Shown one piece after another: positions 7,728 through 16,087 of a DNA stretch of 48,506 bases (the first letter of the stretch is position 1; each line of letters begins with the position of its first letter). The notes beneath the pieces are model-generated. The model had not been told where the DNA came from, did no database searches, and saw only the letters and a list, made by a program, of their open reading frames with translations. The position numbers were made by a program, and so were the translations under genes. The stretch is from Verrucomicrobiota bacterium (GTDB lineage Bacteria > Verrucomicrobiota > Verrucomicrobiia > Chthoniobacterales > Chthoniobacteraceae): assembly GCA_003402745.1 (NCBI GenBank), contig QQND01000012.1:1-48506 (forward strand), given 5' to 3'.

Positions 7728-8930
7728 TCAACGGCTCCAGAGGCGTCCGAACAACCTGCCAATTGATTTTTTGGAAACTTCAGGCTGCATGGCCTGCGCG
7801 TACTTGATCAGACCGATCGCCGCGGAAAGCTGGGGGTTTTCGTAGGCAGAAGCCGGCCCGGACATCGCGTGCGCGTGCGTGAGGCGCACCGGAACTCCAA
7901 AAACCTCCCCCGCCAGTTCGTCGATGCCCTCCAAAAGGCTGCATCCGCCGGTCAGCAGCACTCCCCCGCCCAGATAACGCAACGCCTTGGCGGCATCCAG
8001 TTCGCGCTTCACAAGCTCGAGCATTTCGCGCACCCGGCACGCAATGATCGTGTTGAGCAGCTTTCGCTCCACCACGCACCCCGCAAACCCAGCCTCCGGC
8101 TTGAGCACCACACGCCCCGCCGCCGGTTCCCCGGTCAGCAGCACCCCGCCCTCCTGCACCTTCAGCCACTCGGCCCGCGCCATCGGCAACCGCAGCCCGA
8201 GAGAAATATCGTTCGTGATATGGTCCCCGCCCACCGCCAAACTTCCACAAATCGTCACCGCCCCGTGGTCGTAGGCGATAAAATCGGTGGTCCCTCCCCC
8301 CATATCAATCATCACAGCGCCCGCGTTTTTTTGATCTGCGTTGAGCACCACTTGGGCGGCGGCGACCGCATTAAAAACGGGCTGCGTCACCTCAACGCCC
8401 AGTCCTCGCACGCAGTTGATGGAGTTTCCAATTCGCTTGGAGGAACCATGCACGATTTGAAAATCCGCCTCCAACCTGCTGCCCTGCAACCCCACCGGGT
8501 TGAGCACCTCGTCCTGGCCATCCACGTAATAGTGCTGCAAAATGGAGTGAAGAAAACAGTGGTCCTGAGGGAGTTGGACGTTCCTCGCGGACTCCTGGAC
8601 CTGCTGGATGTGCGCGAAGTAGACCTCTCCCTGGTCCTCCGGAATCAACACCGAGCCGCGGCTCTGAAACGACCGGATGTGGGCTCCAGCCACGCCCAGA
8701 TACACCGAACGGATATCCACGTCGCTCGCCGTTTCGGCATCGGCCAAAGCATCGCGCACACAGCGCGCCGCGGTTTCCAAGTCGACGAGTTCCCCCTTGC
8801 GCACACCGCGCGAGGGCGTGAGGCCGACTCCCAAAATGTGGATCGGCTGGTCTGGGCGCACATCGCCCACCACCGCCGCCACTTTTGAGGTGCCAATTTC
8901 AAGTCCGACAACAATCTGCTCTTTAGCCAT
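7728..8930 (-). CDS. ftsA: Cell division protein FtsA
   Basis: FtsA is the actin-like ATPase that anchors FtsZ filaments to the inner membrane and recruits later division proteins. The 400-residue product has the expected length. The actin-type phosphate loops are seen as VVGLEIGTSKVAAVVG (about residues 7-22) and MIDMGGGTTDF (about 210-220), the adenosine site as LLTGGCSLLEG near 330, and the 1C domain lies between. It ends in KKSIGRLFGRLWSR, an amphipathic helix of the kind that serves as the membrane anchor, so the membrane-tethering role appears intact. The ATG overlaps the end of ftsQ by 8 bases (the ftsQ stop lies within the second and third codons of ftsA), which suggests translational coupling, and ftsZ follows after 25 bases. 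Confidence 0.95.
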   Translation of the reverse strand: MAKEQIVVGLEIGTSKVAAVVGDVRPDQPIHILGVGLTPSRGVRKGELVDLETAARCVRDALADAETASDVDIRSVYLGVAGAHIRSFQSRGSVLIPEDQGEVYFAHIQQVQESARNVQLPQDHCFLHSILQHYYVDGQDEVLNPVGLQGSRLEADFQIVHGSSKRIGNSINCVRGLGVEVTQPVFNAVAAAQVVLNADQKNAGAVMIDMGGGTTDFIAYDHGAVTICGSLAVGGDHITNDISLGLRLPMARAEWLKVQEGGVLLTGEPAAGRVVLKPEAGFAGCVVERKLLNTIIACRVREMLELVKRELDAAKALRYLGGGVLLTGGCSLLEGIDELAGEVFGVPVRLTHAHAMSGPASAYENPQLSAAIGLIKYAQAMQPEVSKKSIGRLFGRLWSR

Positions 8931-10521
8931 GGGGATTGAACAGTTTCCTCAACGATTCATTCGGAGGCAAGCTAGTCGGCTCACTTTCGGGCAAGTTTCT
9001 GGGTTTCGGTTTTGGAGCCGGTGCAACCAAGGGCTTGGATTTCTCCACCCTCGCTTCGTTCCGCTCCCGTTCGACCGGTTTTTCCGCCTTTGAAGCTGCA
9101 GGTGCCTGAACCGCATTTTTTTTGGAACGCACCGGAGGCGCATCCTCCTCCTCTTTTTCTACGGCACGCCGCTTGGGTTTCTCCACTTTTGATTTTTCAA
9201 AAGCACGCGGTTCCTGGCGCTCCTGCGCAGGCGGGGGAGCCGAGGTCGTCACGAAGCGGGCAAGTTTGAAAGGGGAAGGTGGCTCCGGCTGCGCGCGCGG
9301 CTCAACCCCGAGCGAGGGAATGACCGGAGGCTGGTCTGCCACGGGTAACGGACGCGCAGGGGGGGACTTTTTAAGGGGGCTTTTTTCAGCGATCCCCCCG
9401 CCAACAGGAGGACTCACCAAGCCCGAAGCTGGAGCAAGCGTGGGCTCGAGAGACGGCTGCGGTGGTGGCGCAGAGGCCGCCCCATCCGCCACGGCTAGGG
9501 CTTTTGGGGGAACAAAAACGGAGGCTGCGCTACCCCCTGAAGGAGAAAGAGGCACGCCGCCTGAAACGCCGGCGCCGACCGTTGTTTTTCCAGAGCCCTT
9601 GCCCTTGACCGGCTTTGTTTCCGGCGCTGGCACCACGGGCGCAGGCGCGAAAACGATGGGAACGCTGCGTTCCAGCATCAGGTTCACCGACTGAAATTCG
9701 CGTTGGGTGGGTTCGACGTAGTCAATGATCTGGCGCAGACGCGAGAGCTGCCCCTCAATATTGTCAAACCCGAAGGTGACCTTGGCCTTGCGCTGGTCAG
9801 TCACAAGCAGGCAATACCCCTTGCTAACATCCACCACGCGCGGCTGCCAGCGCAGGTCGTCGGCACTGAGCTTAATCAGCTCTACTGCCGAAAACGCCTC
9901 TGCCGTCGGCAGTTTTTGGCCGGGCGCCACATCTTCCATGACCACCCCAGTGAGAATTGGCAAAGCCAAGTGCTCCGGTAAAATTTTTCGGGTGCGCATC
10001 ACGTACCCCCGCGTGTCCACAAGAAAGGCCTTCCCATCCAACCCAAGTTCCGTGTCCGCGGAGGGGGCCACCCAAGCGATGGGCTGCCGCTCTGAAATGC
10101 GAACATCAATACGGCTGGGAAGCACCCTGCGCAAATCCACGCGCTCGACTTGGGGCAACAAATCGAGGGCTTTGCGCGCCTTGGCAAGATCCACCGTAAA
10201 GATGTTCCGGCCATCTTGGACCTCCATGATTTCCAAAATCTGAGCTCGAGTGAGCAACCCGTCTGTCGTGACGCGGATGTCGTCGAGGGCATAGGTTGGG
10301 TTTTCCCAGACAAGCCTCTTTAAAGCGAACTTGCTTCCGAAAACAACAGCAGATGCCAGAGTGATCAGTAAGACCACCTTGAAGGCCGCACCCACCTTCC
10401 GGCGTGACTGCCTTCGCTGCTCTTTGTCGGGTCGGGCGGTCACCTCCAGCAGGCTTTGCTGGCGTTTCGCACCTGCGCGCTTGATTCTTCGGTTTGAGTT
10501 GGAGTTTGAAAAAAGGCTCAT
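8923..10521 (-). CDS. ftsQ: Cell division protein FtsQ with long proline- and lysine-rich extension
   Basis: FtsQ is a bitopic inner-membrane protein that links early and late division proteins. The 532-residue protein has a basic cytoplasmic tail, a membrane helix (VVLLITLASAVVFGSKFAL, about 49-67), a POTRA domain (ALDDIRVTTDGLLTRAQILEIM onward, ending PSRIDVRISERQPIAWV) and the FtsQ beta domain up to about residue 280. The remaining 250 residues have low complexity, rich in Pro, Ala, Lys, Glu and Arg, and must be periplasmic if the topology is standard; E. coli FtsQ has 276 residues in total and no such tail. The start overlaps the ddl stop in ATGA, and the end overlaps ftsA by 8 bases. The extension is in the same frame without interruption, so it is not an artefact of a frameshift. 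Confidence 0.88.
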   Translation of the reverse strand: MSLFSNSNSNRRIKRAGAKRQQSLLEVTARPDKEQRRQSRRKVGAAFKVVLLITLASAVVFGSKFALKRLVWENPTYALDDIRVTTDGLLTRAQILEIMEVQDGRNIFTVDLAKARKALDLLPQVERVDLRRVLPSRIDVRISERQPIAWVAPSADTELGLDGKAFLVDTRGYVMRTRKILPEHLALPILTGVVMEDVAPGQKLPTAEAFSAVELIKLSADDLRWQPRVVDVSKGYCLLVTDQRKAKVTFGFDNIEGQLSRLRQIIDYVEPTQREFQSVNLMLERSVPIVFAPAPVVPAPETKPVKGKGSGKTTVGAGVSGGVPLSPSGGSAASVFVPPKALAVADGAASAPPPQPSLEPTLAPASGLVSPPVGGGIAEKSPLKKSPPARPLPVADQPPVIPSLGVEPRAQPEPPSPFKLARFVTTSAPPPAQERQEPRAFEKSKVEKPKRRAVEKEEEDAPPVRSKKNAVQAPAASKAEKPVERERNEARVEKSKPLVAPAPKPKPRNLPESEPTSLPPNESLRKLFNPHG

Positions 10522-11462
10522 TTCGCTGAAAATCTTTGCAACGAACGGTTAATGACTTCTGAACAAAGCTGGGCGTAAGAAATCCCCGCCGCCGCAGCGG
10601 CCTCGGGCAACAAACTGACCTGCGTCATACCCGGAATTGTATTAATCTCAAGCACGACGGGGCCCATCTTTTCGCTGAGCAGGAAATCCACACGGGAATA
10701 GACCTCCAGTCCCAGCGCCTTGTGCGCTGCGAGGGCCATCTGCTGGACCTGTTGGGCCACCCTGGGCTCCAGGGGTGCCGGGCACCAGTGGTCGGCACCG
10801 GCGGCCTGCGGGTTGAGAAAGGGATACTTGTTTTTGAAATCGTAAAAGCCCTGCTTGGGGCAGATTTCCACCACAGGCAAAGCCGTTTCCCCCAGAATGC
10901 CCACCGTCAGTTCTCGCCCGCTGACATATTCTTCGACCAGAATTTCAGAGGCGAATCTGCGCACATCGCGCAGGCGAGCCTCCACCTCGGCCGGTTCGCG
11001 GACGATATAAACTCCCACGCTGGAGCCCTCCCTGGGGGCTTTGAGGACAAAAGGAAGAGGCATCGTGGGCGGTTCCTCCCCGCGCAAAACCTCAAATAAG
11101 GCGGTGGGCACCCCATGCGCTAAAAGGCGCCGCTTGGTGGCAATCTTGTCGATGGCCAGTTCGCTTCCCGCGACCCCCTCCCCCGTGTACAGCACGCCCC
11201 TAGCCTCTAGGATACGCTGCAGTTGGCCATCTTCGCCAAAAGTACCGTGTATGACGTTGAAGGCGAGGTCGGTGCTTTCAGGCAACTCAAAGTCCGGCCC
11301 GTGGACGTCGACTTCGAAAACCTCTGCTCCCAGGCTTCTGAGCGCAGCCGCCACTCCGGCTCCGGAAGCCAGCGAAACCGGCCGTTCTGAACCGGGGCCA
11401 CCCATCAGAACAGCGATTCGTTTCCCAGCAATTAATCGATAGTCAGCGACCGCGTTAAGCAT
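10518..11462 (-). CDS. ddl: D-alanine--D-alanine ligase
   Basis: Ddl joins two D-alanines with ATP in the cytoplasm to supply the dipeptide that MurF adds. The 314-residue product has the ATP-grasp layout: AVLMGGPGSERPVSLASG near the N-terminus, FNVIHGTFGEDGQLQ, the ATP-binding PFVLKAPREGSSVGV, EEYVSGRELTVGIL, and the metal-binding VVLEINTIPGMTQVSLLP near the C-terminus. The frame is open for 113 codons upstream inside murB, but the ATG at 11462 matches the family and overlaps the murB stop by 8 bases, pointing to translational coupling. The HG-x-F-GEDG-x-LQ segment and the Tyr of GFYDFKNKY are as in D-Ala rather than D-lactate ligases, so no vancomycin-resistance type specificity is suggested. 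Confidence 0.95.
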   Translation of the reverse strand: MLNAVADYRLIAGKRIAVLMGGPGSERPVSLASGAGVAAALRSLGAEVFEVDVHGPDFELPESTDLAFNVIHGTFGEDGQLQRILEARGVLYTGEGVAGSELAIDKIATKRRLLAHGVPTALFEVLRGEEPPTMPLPFVLKAPREGSSVGVYIVREPAEVEARLRDVRRFASEILVEEYVSGRELTVGILGETALPVVEICPKQGFYDFKNKYPFLNPQAAGADHWCPAPLEPRVAQQVQQMALAAHKALGLEVYSRVDFLLSEKMGPVVLEINTIPGMTQVSLLPEAAAAAGISYAQLCSEVINRSLQRFSAK

Positions 11463-13791
11463 AAAGTCCTTTCTGTTCGCCCACGATTTGAACCTCCGTT
11501 TCAAGACGGATGCCCCGTGCCTTCCACGCCTCTTCCTTGACACGCTCAATGAGCGCCAGCATCTCTTCGGCGCTGGCATGTCGGTCGTTGACCAGAAAAT
11601 TGCCATGCACCTCTGACACTCTCGCCCCTCCCTCGCGTGCGCCCTTGAGCCCCAGCTCCTCAATGAGCCGGCCAGCGGGGGTGCCGGCGGGGTTTTTAAA
11701 AATACACCCGGCGCTGGACTCTCTGGGCTGTGAGCCTTTCCGCTTCTGCATCGAATTTTCCAACTTCGCCTCGATTTCCTCCGGCGAGGCGACTGTTCCA
11801 AAAAAGGTGGCTGAAACGGCGAAATTCTCCCTCAAAAAAGGCACGCTGCGATACAACACCTCACACTCCTCAGGGGTGCGCGTATGAAATTCACCGGCCG
11901 CATCCACGTACCGCAAACTCACGACCTGCGAAAAGGTGTCCGACCCCATGGCACCGGCGTTCATGCGCAGGGCACCGCCCACGTTGCCAGGGATTCCTTC
12001 AAACCACTCGAACCCGCCGATCCCAGCATCCCTCGCCGCCAGGGCCAGCTCCTTTTGCCGCACGCCCACCCCTGCGGTGATCCGGTTCTCGCGAACCTCC
12101 AAACGCCTAAATTCACCCCGCCCCAGGTACACAACCACACCCCGGATTCCCCCGTCGCGGACCAAAAGATTGGACCCGCGGCCGATCACGAACAAAGGCA
12201 GCGCCTGTTCGGTGCAATGGTGCACGAGTCGCGCAAAGCCCTCCTCGGTCTCGGGCTCCAGCCAGTACTGCGCCGGCCCTCCGATCCGCAACGTGGTGTG
12301 TTTTGCCAGAGATTCGTACAACCGCGCGGCGCCGGCCCCCATCACCTGCTGGAGCGCCTCCAACACGGCCAGATCTTGGGCCAGATGTTTTGCCTGCTCA
12401 TGAATGTTGCCGGCTCCGAGAGTCACCACACAATCCCCGGGTTGCAAAATGCGTCCCACCTCCAAGAGCATCTGCGCCCGGTCAGGCTGGTAACGAGCTC
12501 CCGTGTGACCCTGCTTGAGTATTTCTTCCACGATGGAGTTGCCTGAAATCCCCTCCAACGGCGTCTCGCTGGCGGCATAAATTCCAGTCACCCAAACTTC
12601 AGCCGCATCTCCAAAGGCCCGCCCGAAATCTTCCTTCAACGCGGCCGTCCGGCTGAAACGATGGGGCTGGAAGAGGACCAGCACCCGACCCGACCCGGCG
12701 TTCCGTACGGCAGCCAGGGTGGCTTTCACTTCGGTGGGGTGGTGCCCGTAATCATCCACGACCATGTAGCGAGCCGAACGATATTTGATCTCAAAACGCC
12801 GCCGCGCCCCCCGGAAACTGTCGAGGGCTTTGGCCGACGTGGCAAAGGGAATGCCGAGCTCGCAGGCTAGGGCCACCACACTGACCGCGTTGCTGGCATT
12901 GTGTTTGCCTGGAATGTTGAGAGTCACTGCCCCGAGGGGCACCCCGTTTCGTAGCACTCGAAAATGCGACTGGAAGGCCTTCAAGTGCAGGTCGTCAAAC
13001 CGGTAAACCGCCCCCTCCGTCTCGCCGTAAGAAATGGCTCCGGGATGGCCCTCGCACAGACGCGTCGCATGCGCATCATCGGCGCTGTAGAACACAATCC
13101 CCCGTGTTTGAGCGAGCAAACGGCGGAAGACAACGTCGATGGCATCCAGGTCCTTGTAAAAATCCAGGTGCTCGGCTTCAACATTCAACACGATTGCGTG
13201 TTCAGGCTGATAAAGGGCAAGCGTCCCGTCGCTTTCATCCCCTTCGGCGACGAACCATTCTCCTTCAGCATCCCAATGGGCGTTAACGCCAAGTACGGGA
13301 ATTTCAGCCCCGACATAGTGGGAAGGATGCAGCCCCCCCGCCCTCAAAACATGTGCGGCCATCGCCGAGGTGGTCGTCTTGCCGTGCATGCCAGCCACCA
13401 CGATCCCCCTTCGACAAGCGAGCAGAGCGGCAAGAGCCTCGGCCCTGCGCACCATCGGCTTCTCGGATTCCTTGGCCGCCGCATAATCCGGATGACCGGC
13501 CCGGATGGCCGAGGAGTACACCACCAAATCCGCTTCCAAAACCGCCTGCGGCTGGGATGGAGAATAAAAGGCCAGTCCTACAGAGCACAGTCGGTCCACT
13601 TCAACGGTGGTTACCTTGTCCGAACCGCTCACGCGATGCCCCAACGAGAGGAGCAATGCCGCGATGCCGCTCATGCCGGATCCCGCCACCCCGATGAGAT
13701 GGATGCTGCGAACCCCCGAGCCCAGCCAACTCCCGAGAGCAGCGGGTTCGTTTCCGACCGGCACCGAATTGAGGTCAAGCGTTACACTCAT
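11455..13791 (-). CDS. murC-murB: MurC-MurB fusion: UDP-MurNAc-L-Ala ligase and UDP-MurNAc reductase
   Basis: A 778-residue bifunctional cytoplasmic enzyme. Residues about 28-470 are MurC: nucleotide-binding HLIGVAGSGMSGIA (31-44), ATP loop GMHGKTTTSAM (134-144), and DDYGHHPTEVKATL (346-360). Residues about 485-778 are MurB: LRIGGPAQYWLEP, GRGSNLLVRDGGIRG, FEGIPGNVGGALRMNAGAMG, the YRSVPFL segment and SSAGCIFKNPAG for FAD and substrate, and GNFLVND near the C-terminus. Thus one chain reduces UDP-GlcNAc-enolpyruvate and then adds L-alanine to the product, the second step carried by the first domain. The open frame extends 34 codons upstream; 13791 was chosen because it overlaps the murG stop in ATGA and follows a good GAGGGG ribosome site with five bases' spacing. 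MurC-MurB fusions are known in verrucomicrobia and relatives. Confidence 0.95.
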   Translation of the reverse strand: MSVTLDLNSVPVGNEPAALGSWLGSGVRSIHLIGVAGSGMSGIAALLLSLGHRVSGSDKVTTVEVDRLCSVGLAFYSPSQPQAVLEADLVVYSSAIRAGHPDYAAAKESEKPMVRRAEALAALLACRRGIVVAGMHGKTTTSAMAAHVLRAGGLHPSHYVGAEIPVLGVNAHWDAEGEWFVAEGDESDGTLALYQPEHAIVLNVEAEHLDFYKDLDAIDVVFRRLLAQTRGIVFYSADDAHATRLCEGHPGAISYGETEGAVYRFDDLHLKAFQSHFRVLRNGVPLGAVTLNIPGKHNASNAVSVVALACELGIPFATSAKALDSFRGARRRFEIKYRSARYMVVDDYGHHPTEVKATLAAVRNAGSGRVLVLFQPHRFSRTAALKEDFGRAFGDAAEVWVTGIYAASETPLEGISGNSIVEEILKQGHTGARYQPDRAQMLLEVGRILQPGDCVVTLGAGNIHEQAKHLAQDLAVLEALQQVMGAGAARLYESLAKHTTLRIGGPAQYWLEPETEEGFARLVHHCTEQALPLFVIGRGSNLLVRDGGIRGVVVYLGRGEFRRLEVRENRITAGVGVRQKELALAARDAGIGGFEWFEGIPGNVGGALRMNAGAMGSDTFSQVVSLRYVDAAGEFHTRTPEECEVLYRSVPFLRENFAVSATFFGTVASPEEIEAKLENSMQKRKGSQPRESSAGCIFKNPAGTPAGRLIEELGLKGAREGGARVSEVHGNFLVNDRHASAEEMLALIERVKEEAWKARGIRLETEVQIVGEQKGLYA

Positions 13792-14891
13792 TTTCGCCCC
13801 TCCTCCACCACTTGCAAAAGAATGTGCGCCACGCGCTGCGCCGCGTCCTTGGTCGAGAGGGAGGCACAGGCACCGGCCATTTGCTGGCGGCACCCCGGCT
13901 CCTCGAGGATTCGCGTCATCTCAGCCACCAAACGGGCAGCAGAAGCCTCCCTTTCCTGCAGCAGCACCGCTGCCCCAGCCTCGGAAAAAACGCGGGCATT
14001 GAATGTCTGGTGATCGTCTGCGGCGTACGGATAAGGAATCAGAATGGAAGGAAGCCCAAAATAGGCCAACTCCGTGAGGGAAGCCGCTCCGGAGCGTGCG
14101 ATGGAGAGATCCGCCGCACTGTAGGCGTCCTGCATCGCATGATGAAACGCACCCGTCCAAGCAGGGATGCCCGTTTGCTGATAAAAAGCGCGAACGGCCG
14201 CTTCATCGGCCTGGCCTGTGATGTGAATGAACTGGAGACGGCCCCCTCCTAGCCGTGCGGCGGCCTCCATGACCGCCATGTTAATGCCGCTGGCACCCTG
14301 ACTGCCCCCCATGACGAGCACCGTCGGCAACTCGGGTTGGAGGCCGAAACGGCCGAGTGCGTCCGTTTTGGAGAGGGCCTCCTCGCACAGCGCACGGCGC
14401 ACCGGCGTGCCCGTGAACGTGCACGGGAGGGAGCCTAGATGCTCCCGGCTTTCTTGGAAACCGACCAAAAGCCCGCCGGATAGGCGTCCGTTCAACCGAT
14501 TCGCCTTCCCCGGAAAAACGTTCGATTCATGCACAAAAACAGGCAACCCCCGGAGGCGCCCCGCCAAAATTGGGGCGGTGGAAGTAAATCCCCCCATGCC
14601 CAGAACGGCGGCTGGCTTGAAATCGGAAAACAAGCGGCGGCAGTGCAGGATACCCGCCGCAAAACGGCCGAAGAACCCGAAAGTAGCCAAAGAAAACCCT
14701 CGGGGTAATCCGACACCCGGCAGTCGCTCGATACGGAACTCGGAGCGCCCCTCGGTGGCGACGGCGTCGATGTGTTTTTCGGAGGTGAGCACCATGACCT
14801 CATGGCCCTTCTTGTGAAGCACCTCAGCCACGGCAAGTCCCGGAAAGAGATGCCCGCCCGTGCCTCCTGCCGCGATCGCAAAACGGCTCAT
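13788..14891 (-). CDS. murG: MurG: lipid II-forming GlcNAc transferase
   Basis: MurG transfers GlcNAc from UDP-GlcNAc to lipid I at the cytoplasmic face of the membrane, giving lipid II. The 367-residue protein starts with the first G-loop FAIAAGGTGGHLFPGLAVAE (residues 4-23), contains LGMGGFTSTAPILAG (near 95-110) and PVFVHESNVFPGKANR, and in the C-terminal UDP-binding domain VLVMGGSQGASGIN, HITGQ, and ARSGAASLTELAYFGLPSILIPYPYAADDHQ with the acidic and glutamine residues that bind UDP-GlcNAc. The start overlaps the ftsW stop by four bases (ATGA), and the stop overlaps the murC-murB start in the same way. Nothing unusual. Confidence 0.95.
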   Translation of the reverse strand: MSRFAIAAGGTGGHLFPGLAVAEVLHKKGHEVMVLTSEKHIDAVATEGRSEFRIERLPGVGLPRGFSLATFGFFGRFAAGILHCRRLFSDFKPAAVLGMGGFTSTAPILAGRLRGLPVFVHESNVFPGKANRLNGRLSGGLLVGFQESREHLGSLPCTFTGTPVRRALCEEALSKTDALGRFGLQPELPTVLVMGGSQGASGINMAVMEAAARLGGGRLQFIHITGQADEAAVRAFYQQTGIPAWTGAFHHAMQDAYSAADLSIARSGAASLTELAYFGLPSILIPYPYAADDHQTFNARVFSEAGAAVLLQEREASAARLVAEMTRILEEPGCRQQMAGACASLSTKDAAQRVAHILLQVVEEGRK

Positions 14892-16042
14892 AAACGAACC
14901 ACCTTGTTCTGAGCCTGCAGCGCCATTTCCATCTGCTCCATGTGCTCCTCCTCCTTCTCACTCACCCCCTGCCGATAGATGTTTAGCAGAACACCGACGC
15001 TCGCCAAACAAAAGGCCAGGTTTGAACCCCCATAAGAAATAAAAGGCAATGGCAACCCTTTGTTGGGGAGCAGTTCTGTGGTCACCCCCAAATTCACGGC
15101 AGCCTGCATCGCCACCAGCATCACCAACCCCATCCCCATGAGTAAACCCGCCCTGTCCCTGGCTTTCACTGCGATCGACATTCCGGCAAGGATGAAAATG
15201 AGATAGGCAAAAACGACCCCTAGCGTGCCCGCCAGTCCCAACTCCTCGCCGATCACGGGAAAGATAAAATCGGTATGCGCAAATGGCAGATAAAGAAGCT
15301 TCTGGCGGCCGTTCCCAAGGCCCAGCCCGGTCACTCCCCCACTTCCAAGTGCGATCAATCCCTGCTGGGTCTGATAGGCGTCTGCCGGGTATTTTTCAGG
15401 ATGCAAAAACGCAAGGAACCGGCCCGTTCTTTCCGGCAAAAAAGCGATCGCGGCAGCAATGCCTCCACCCCCCATGAGACATACGGTGAGGACATAACGC
15501 CAGCGTGAGCCAGCGATGAATGCCATCGTGATTGCCGTGGATCCAATCAGTGCAGTGGAACCCACGTCCACTTCGATCACAGTCCAAAACATCAAGACCG
15601 CCACACAACCCAAGGGCACAAAGAACCCGCGAATAAATTCGCGTTCGACTCGATCCTCTTGGGAATACCACCAGGAGAGCAAACAAACCGTGGCAAACTT
15701 TGCCAGTTCAGAGGGCTGGAAAGTGAATCCCACCAAACGAATCCAGCGGCGGGAACCGTTGATTTTTGCACCAATGTGTGGGAGGAAGCAGCAAATCAAA
15801 AGAAGCAGAGAGATGCCGTAAATGTAGGGCCATTTTTTGACCCAGAAGTGGTAATCCACCCGCGAAAACACCAGACAAAGCCCCAGCCCCAGCCCCATCC
15901 ACATGAGTTGATGGTAGACAAAAAAATACGGCCTTCCATGGGCGTCTTGGGAAAACTCGCCCGTGCTCGCGAGCATGACAATCCCCAGCGCCAAGAGGGC
16001 GCCAACAGCCAGTAAAAGAAGGAGAACGCTCCGACGATTCAT
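14888..16042 (-). CDS. ftsW: FtsW septal peptidoglycan polymerase (SEDS family)
   Basis: FtsW polymerises lipid II into glycan strands at the septum together with FtsI. The 384-residue protein has about ten membrane helices. SEDS landmarks are present: GAKINGSRRWIRLVGFTFQPSEL (first conserved loop; GSRRWI then FQPSE), EVDVGSTALIGSTA with the catalytic-loop Asp, the periplasmic loop RFLAFLHPEKYPADAYQTQQGLIALGSGG, FAHTDFIFPVIGEELG, and LPLPFISYGGSNL near the C-terminus. The pattern TDFIFPVIGEE and GGVTG...GNGRQKL is closer to FtsW than RodA, and the position in the dcw cluster agrees. The start lies 45 bases after the LysM gene; no Shine-Dalgarno is visible. Confidence 0.95.
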   Translation of the reverse strand: MNRRSVLLLLLAVGALLALGIVMLASTGEFSQDAHGRPYFFVYHQLMWMGLGLGLCLVFSRVDYHFWVKKWPYIYGISLLLLICCFLPHIGAKINGSRRWIRLVGFTFQPSELAKFATVCLLSWWYSQEDRVEREFIRGFFVPLGCVAVLMFWTVIEVDVGSTALIGSTAITMAFIAGSRWRYVLTVCLMGGGGIAAAIAFLPERTGRFLAFLHPEKYPADAYQTQQGLIALGSGGVTGLGLGNGRQKLLYLPFAHTDFIFPVIGEELGLAGTLGVVFAYLIFILAGMSIAVKARDRAGLLMGMGLVMLVAMQAAVNLGVTTELLPNKGLPLPFISYGGSNLAFCLASVGVLLNIYRQGVSEKEEEHMEQMEMALQAQNKVVRL

Positions 16043-16087
16043 TTGGGTGGGGTTTCCCTGTCTGGACTGCTTGTGTTTTCAACCGCC

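Noticed and set aside
7869-8888. Plus-strand frame of 339 codons opposite ftsA
   Set aside because: FtsA on the other strand is complete and typical; the frame has no recognisable motif.
12964-14013. Plus-strand frame of 349 codons opposite murC-murB and murG
   Set aside because: The minus strand here encodes complete MurC and MurG motifs, so this frame is an artefact of high GC content.
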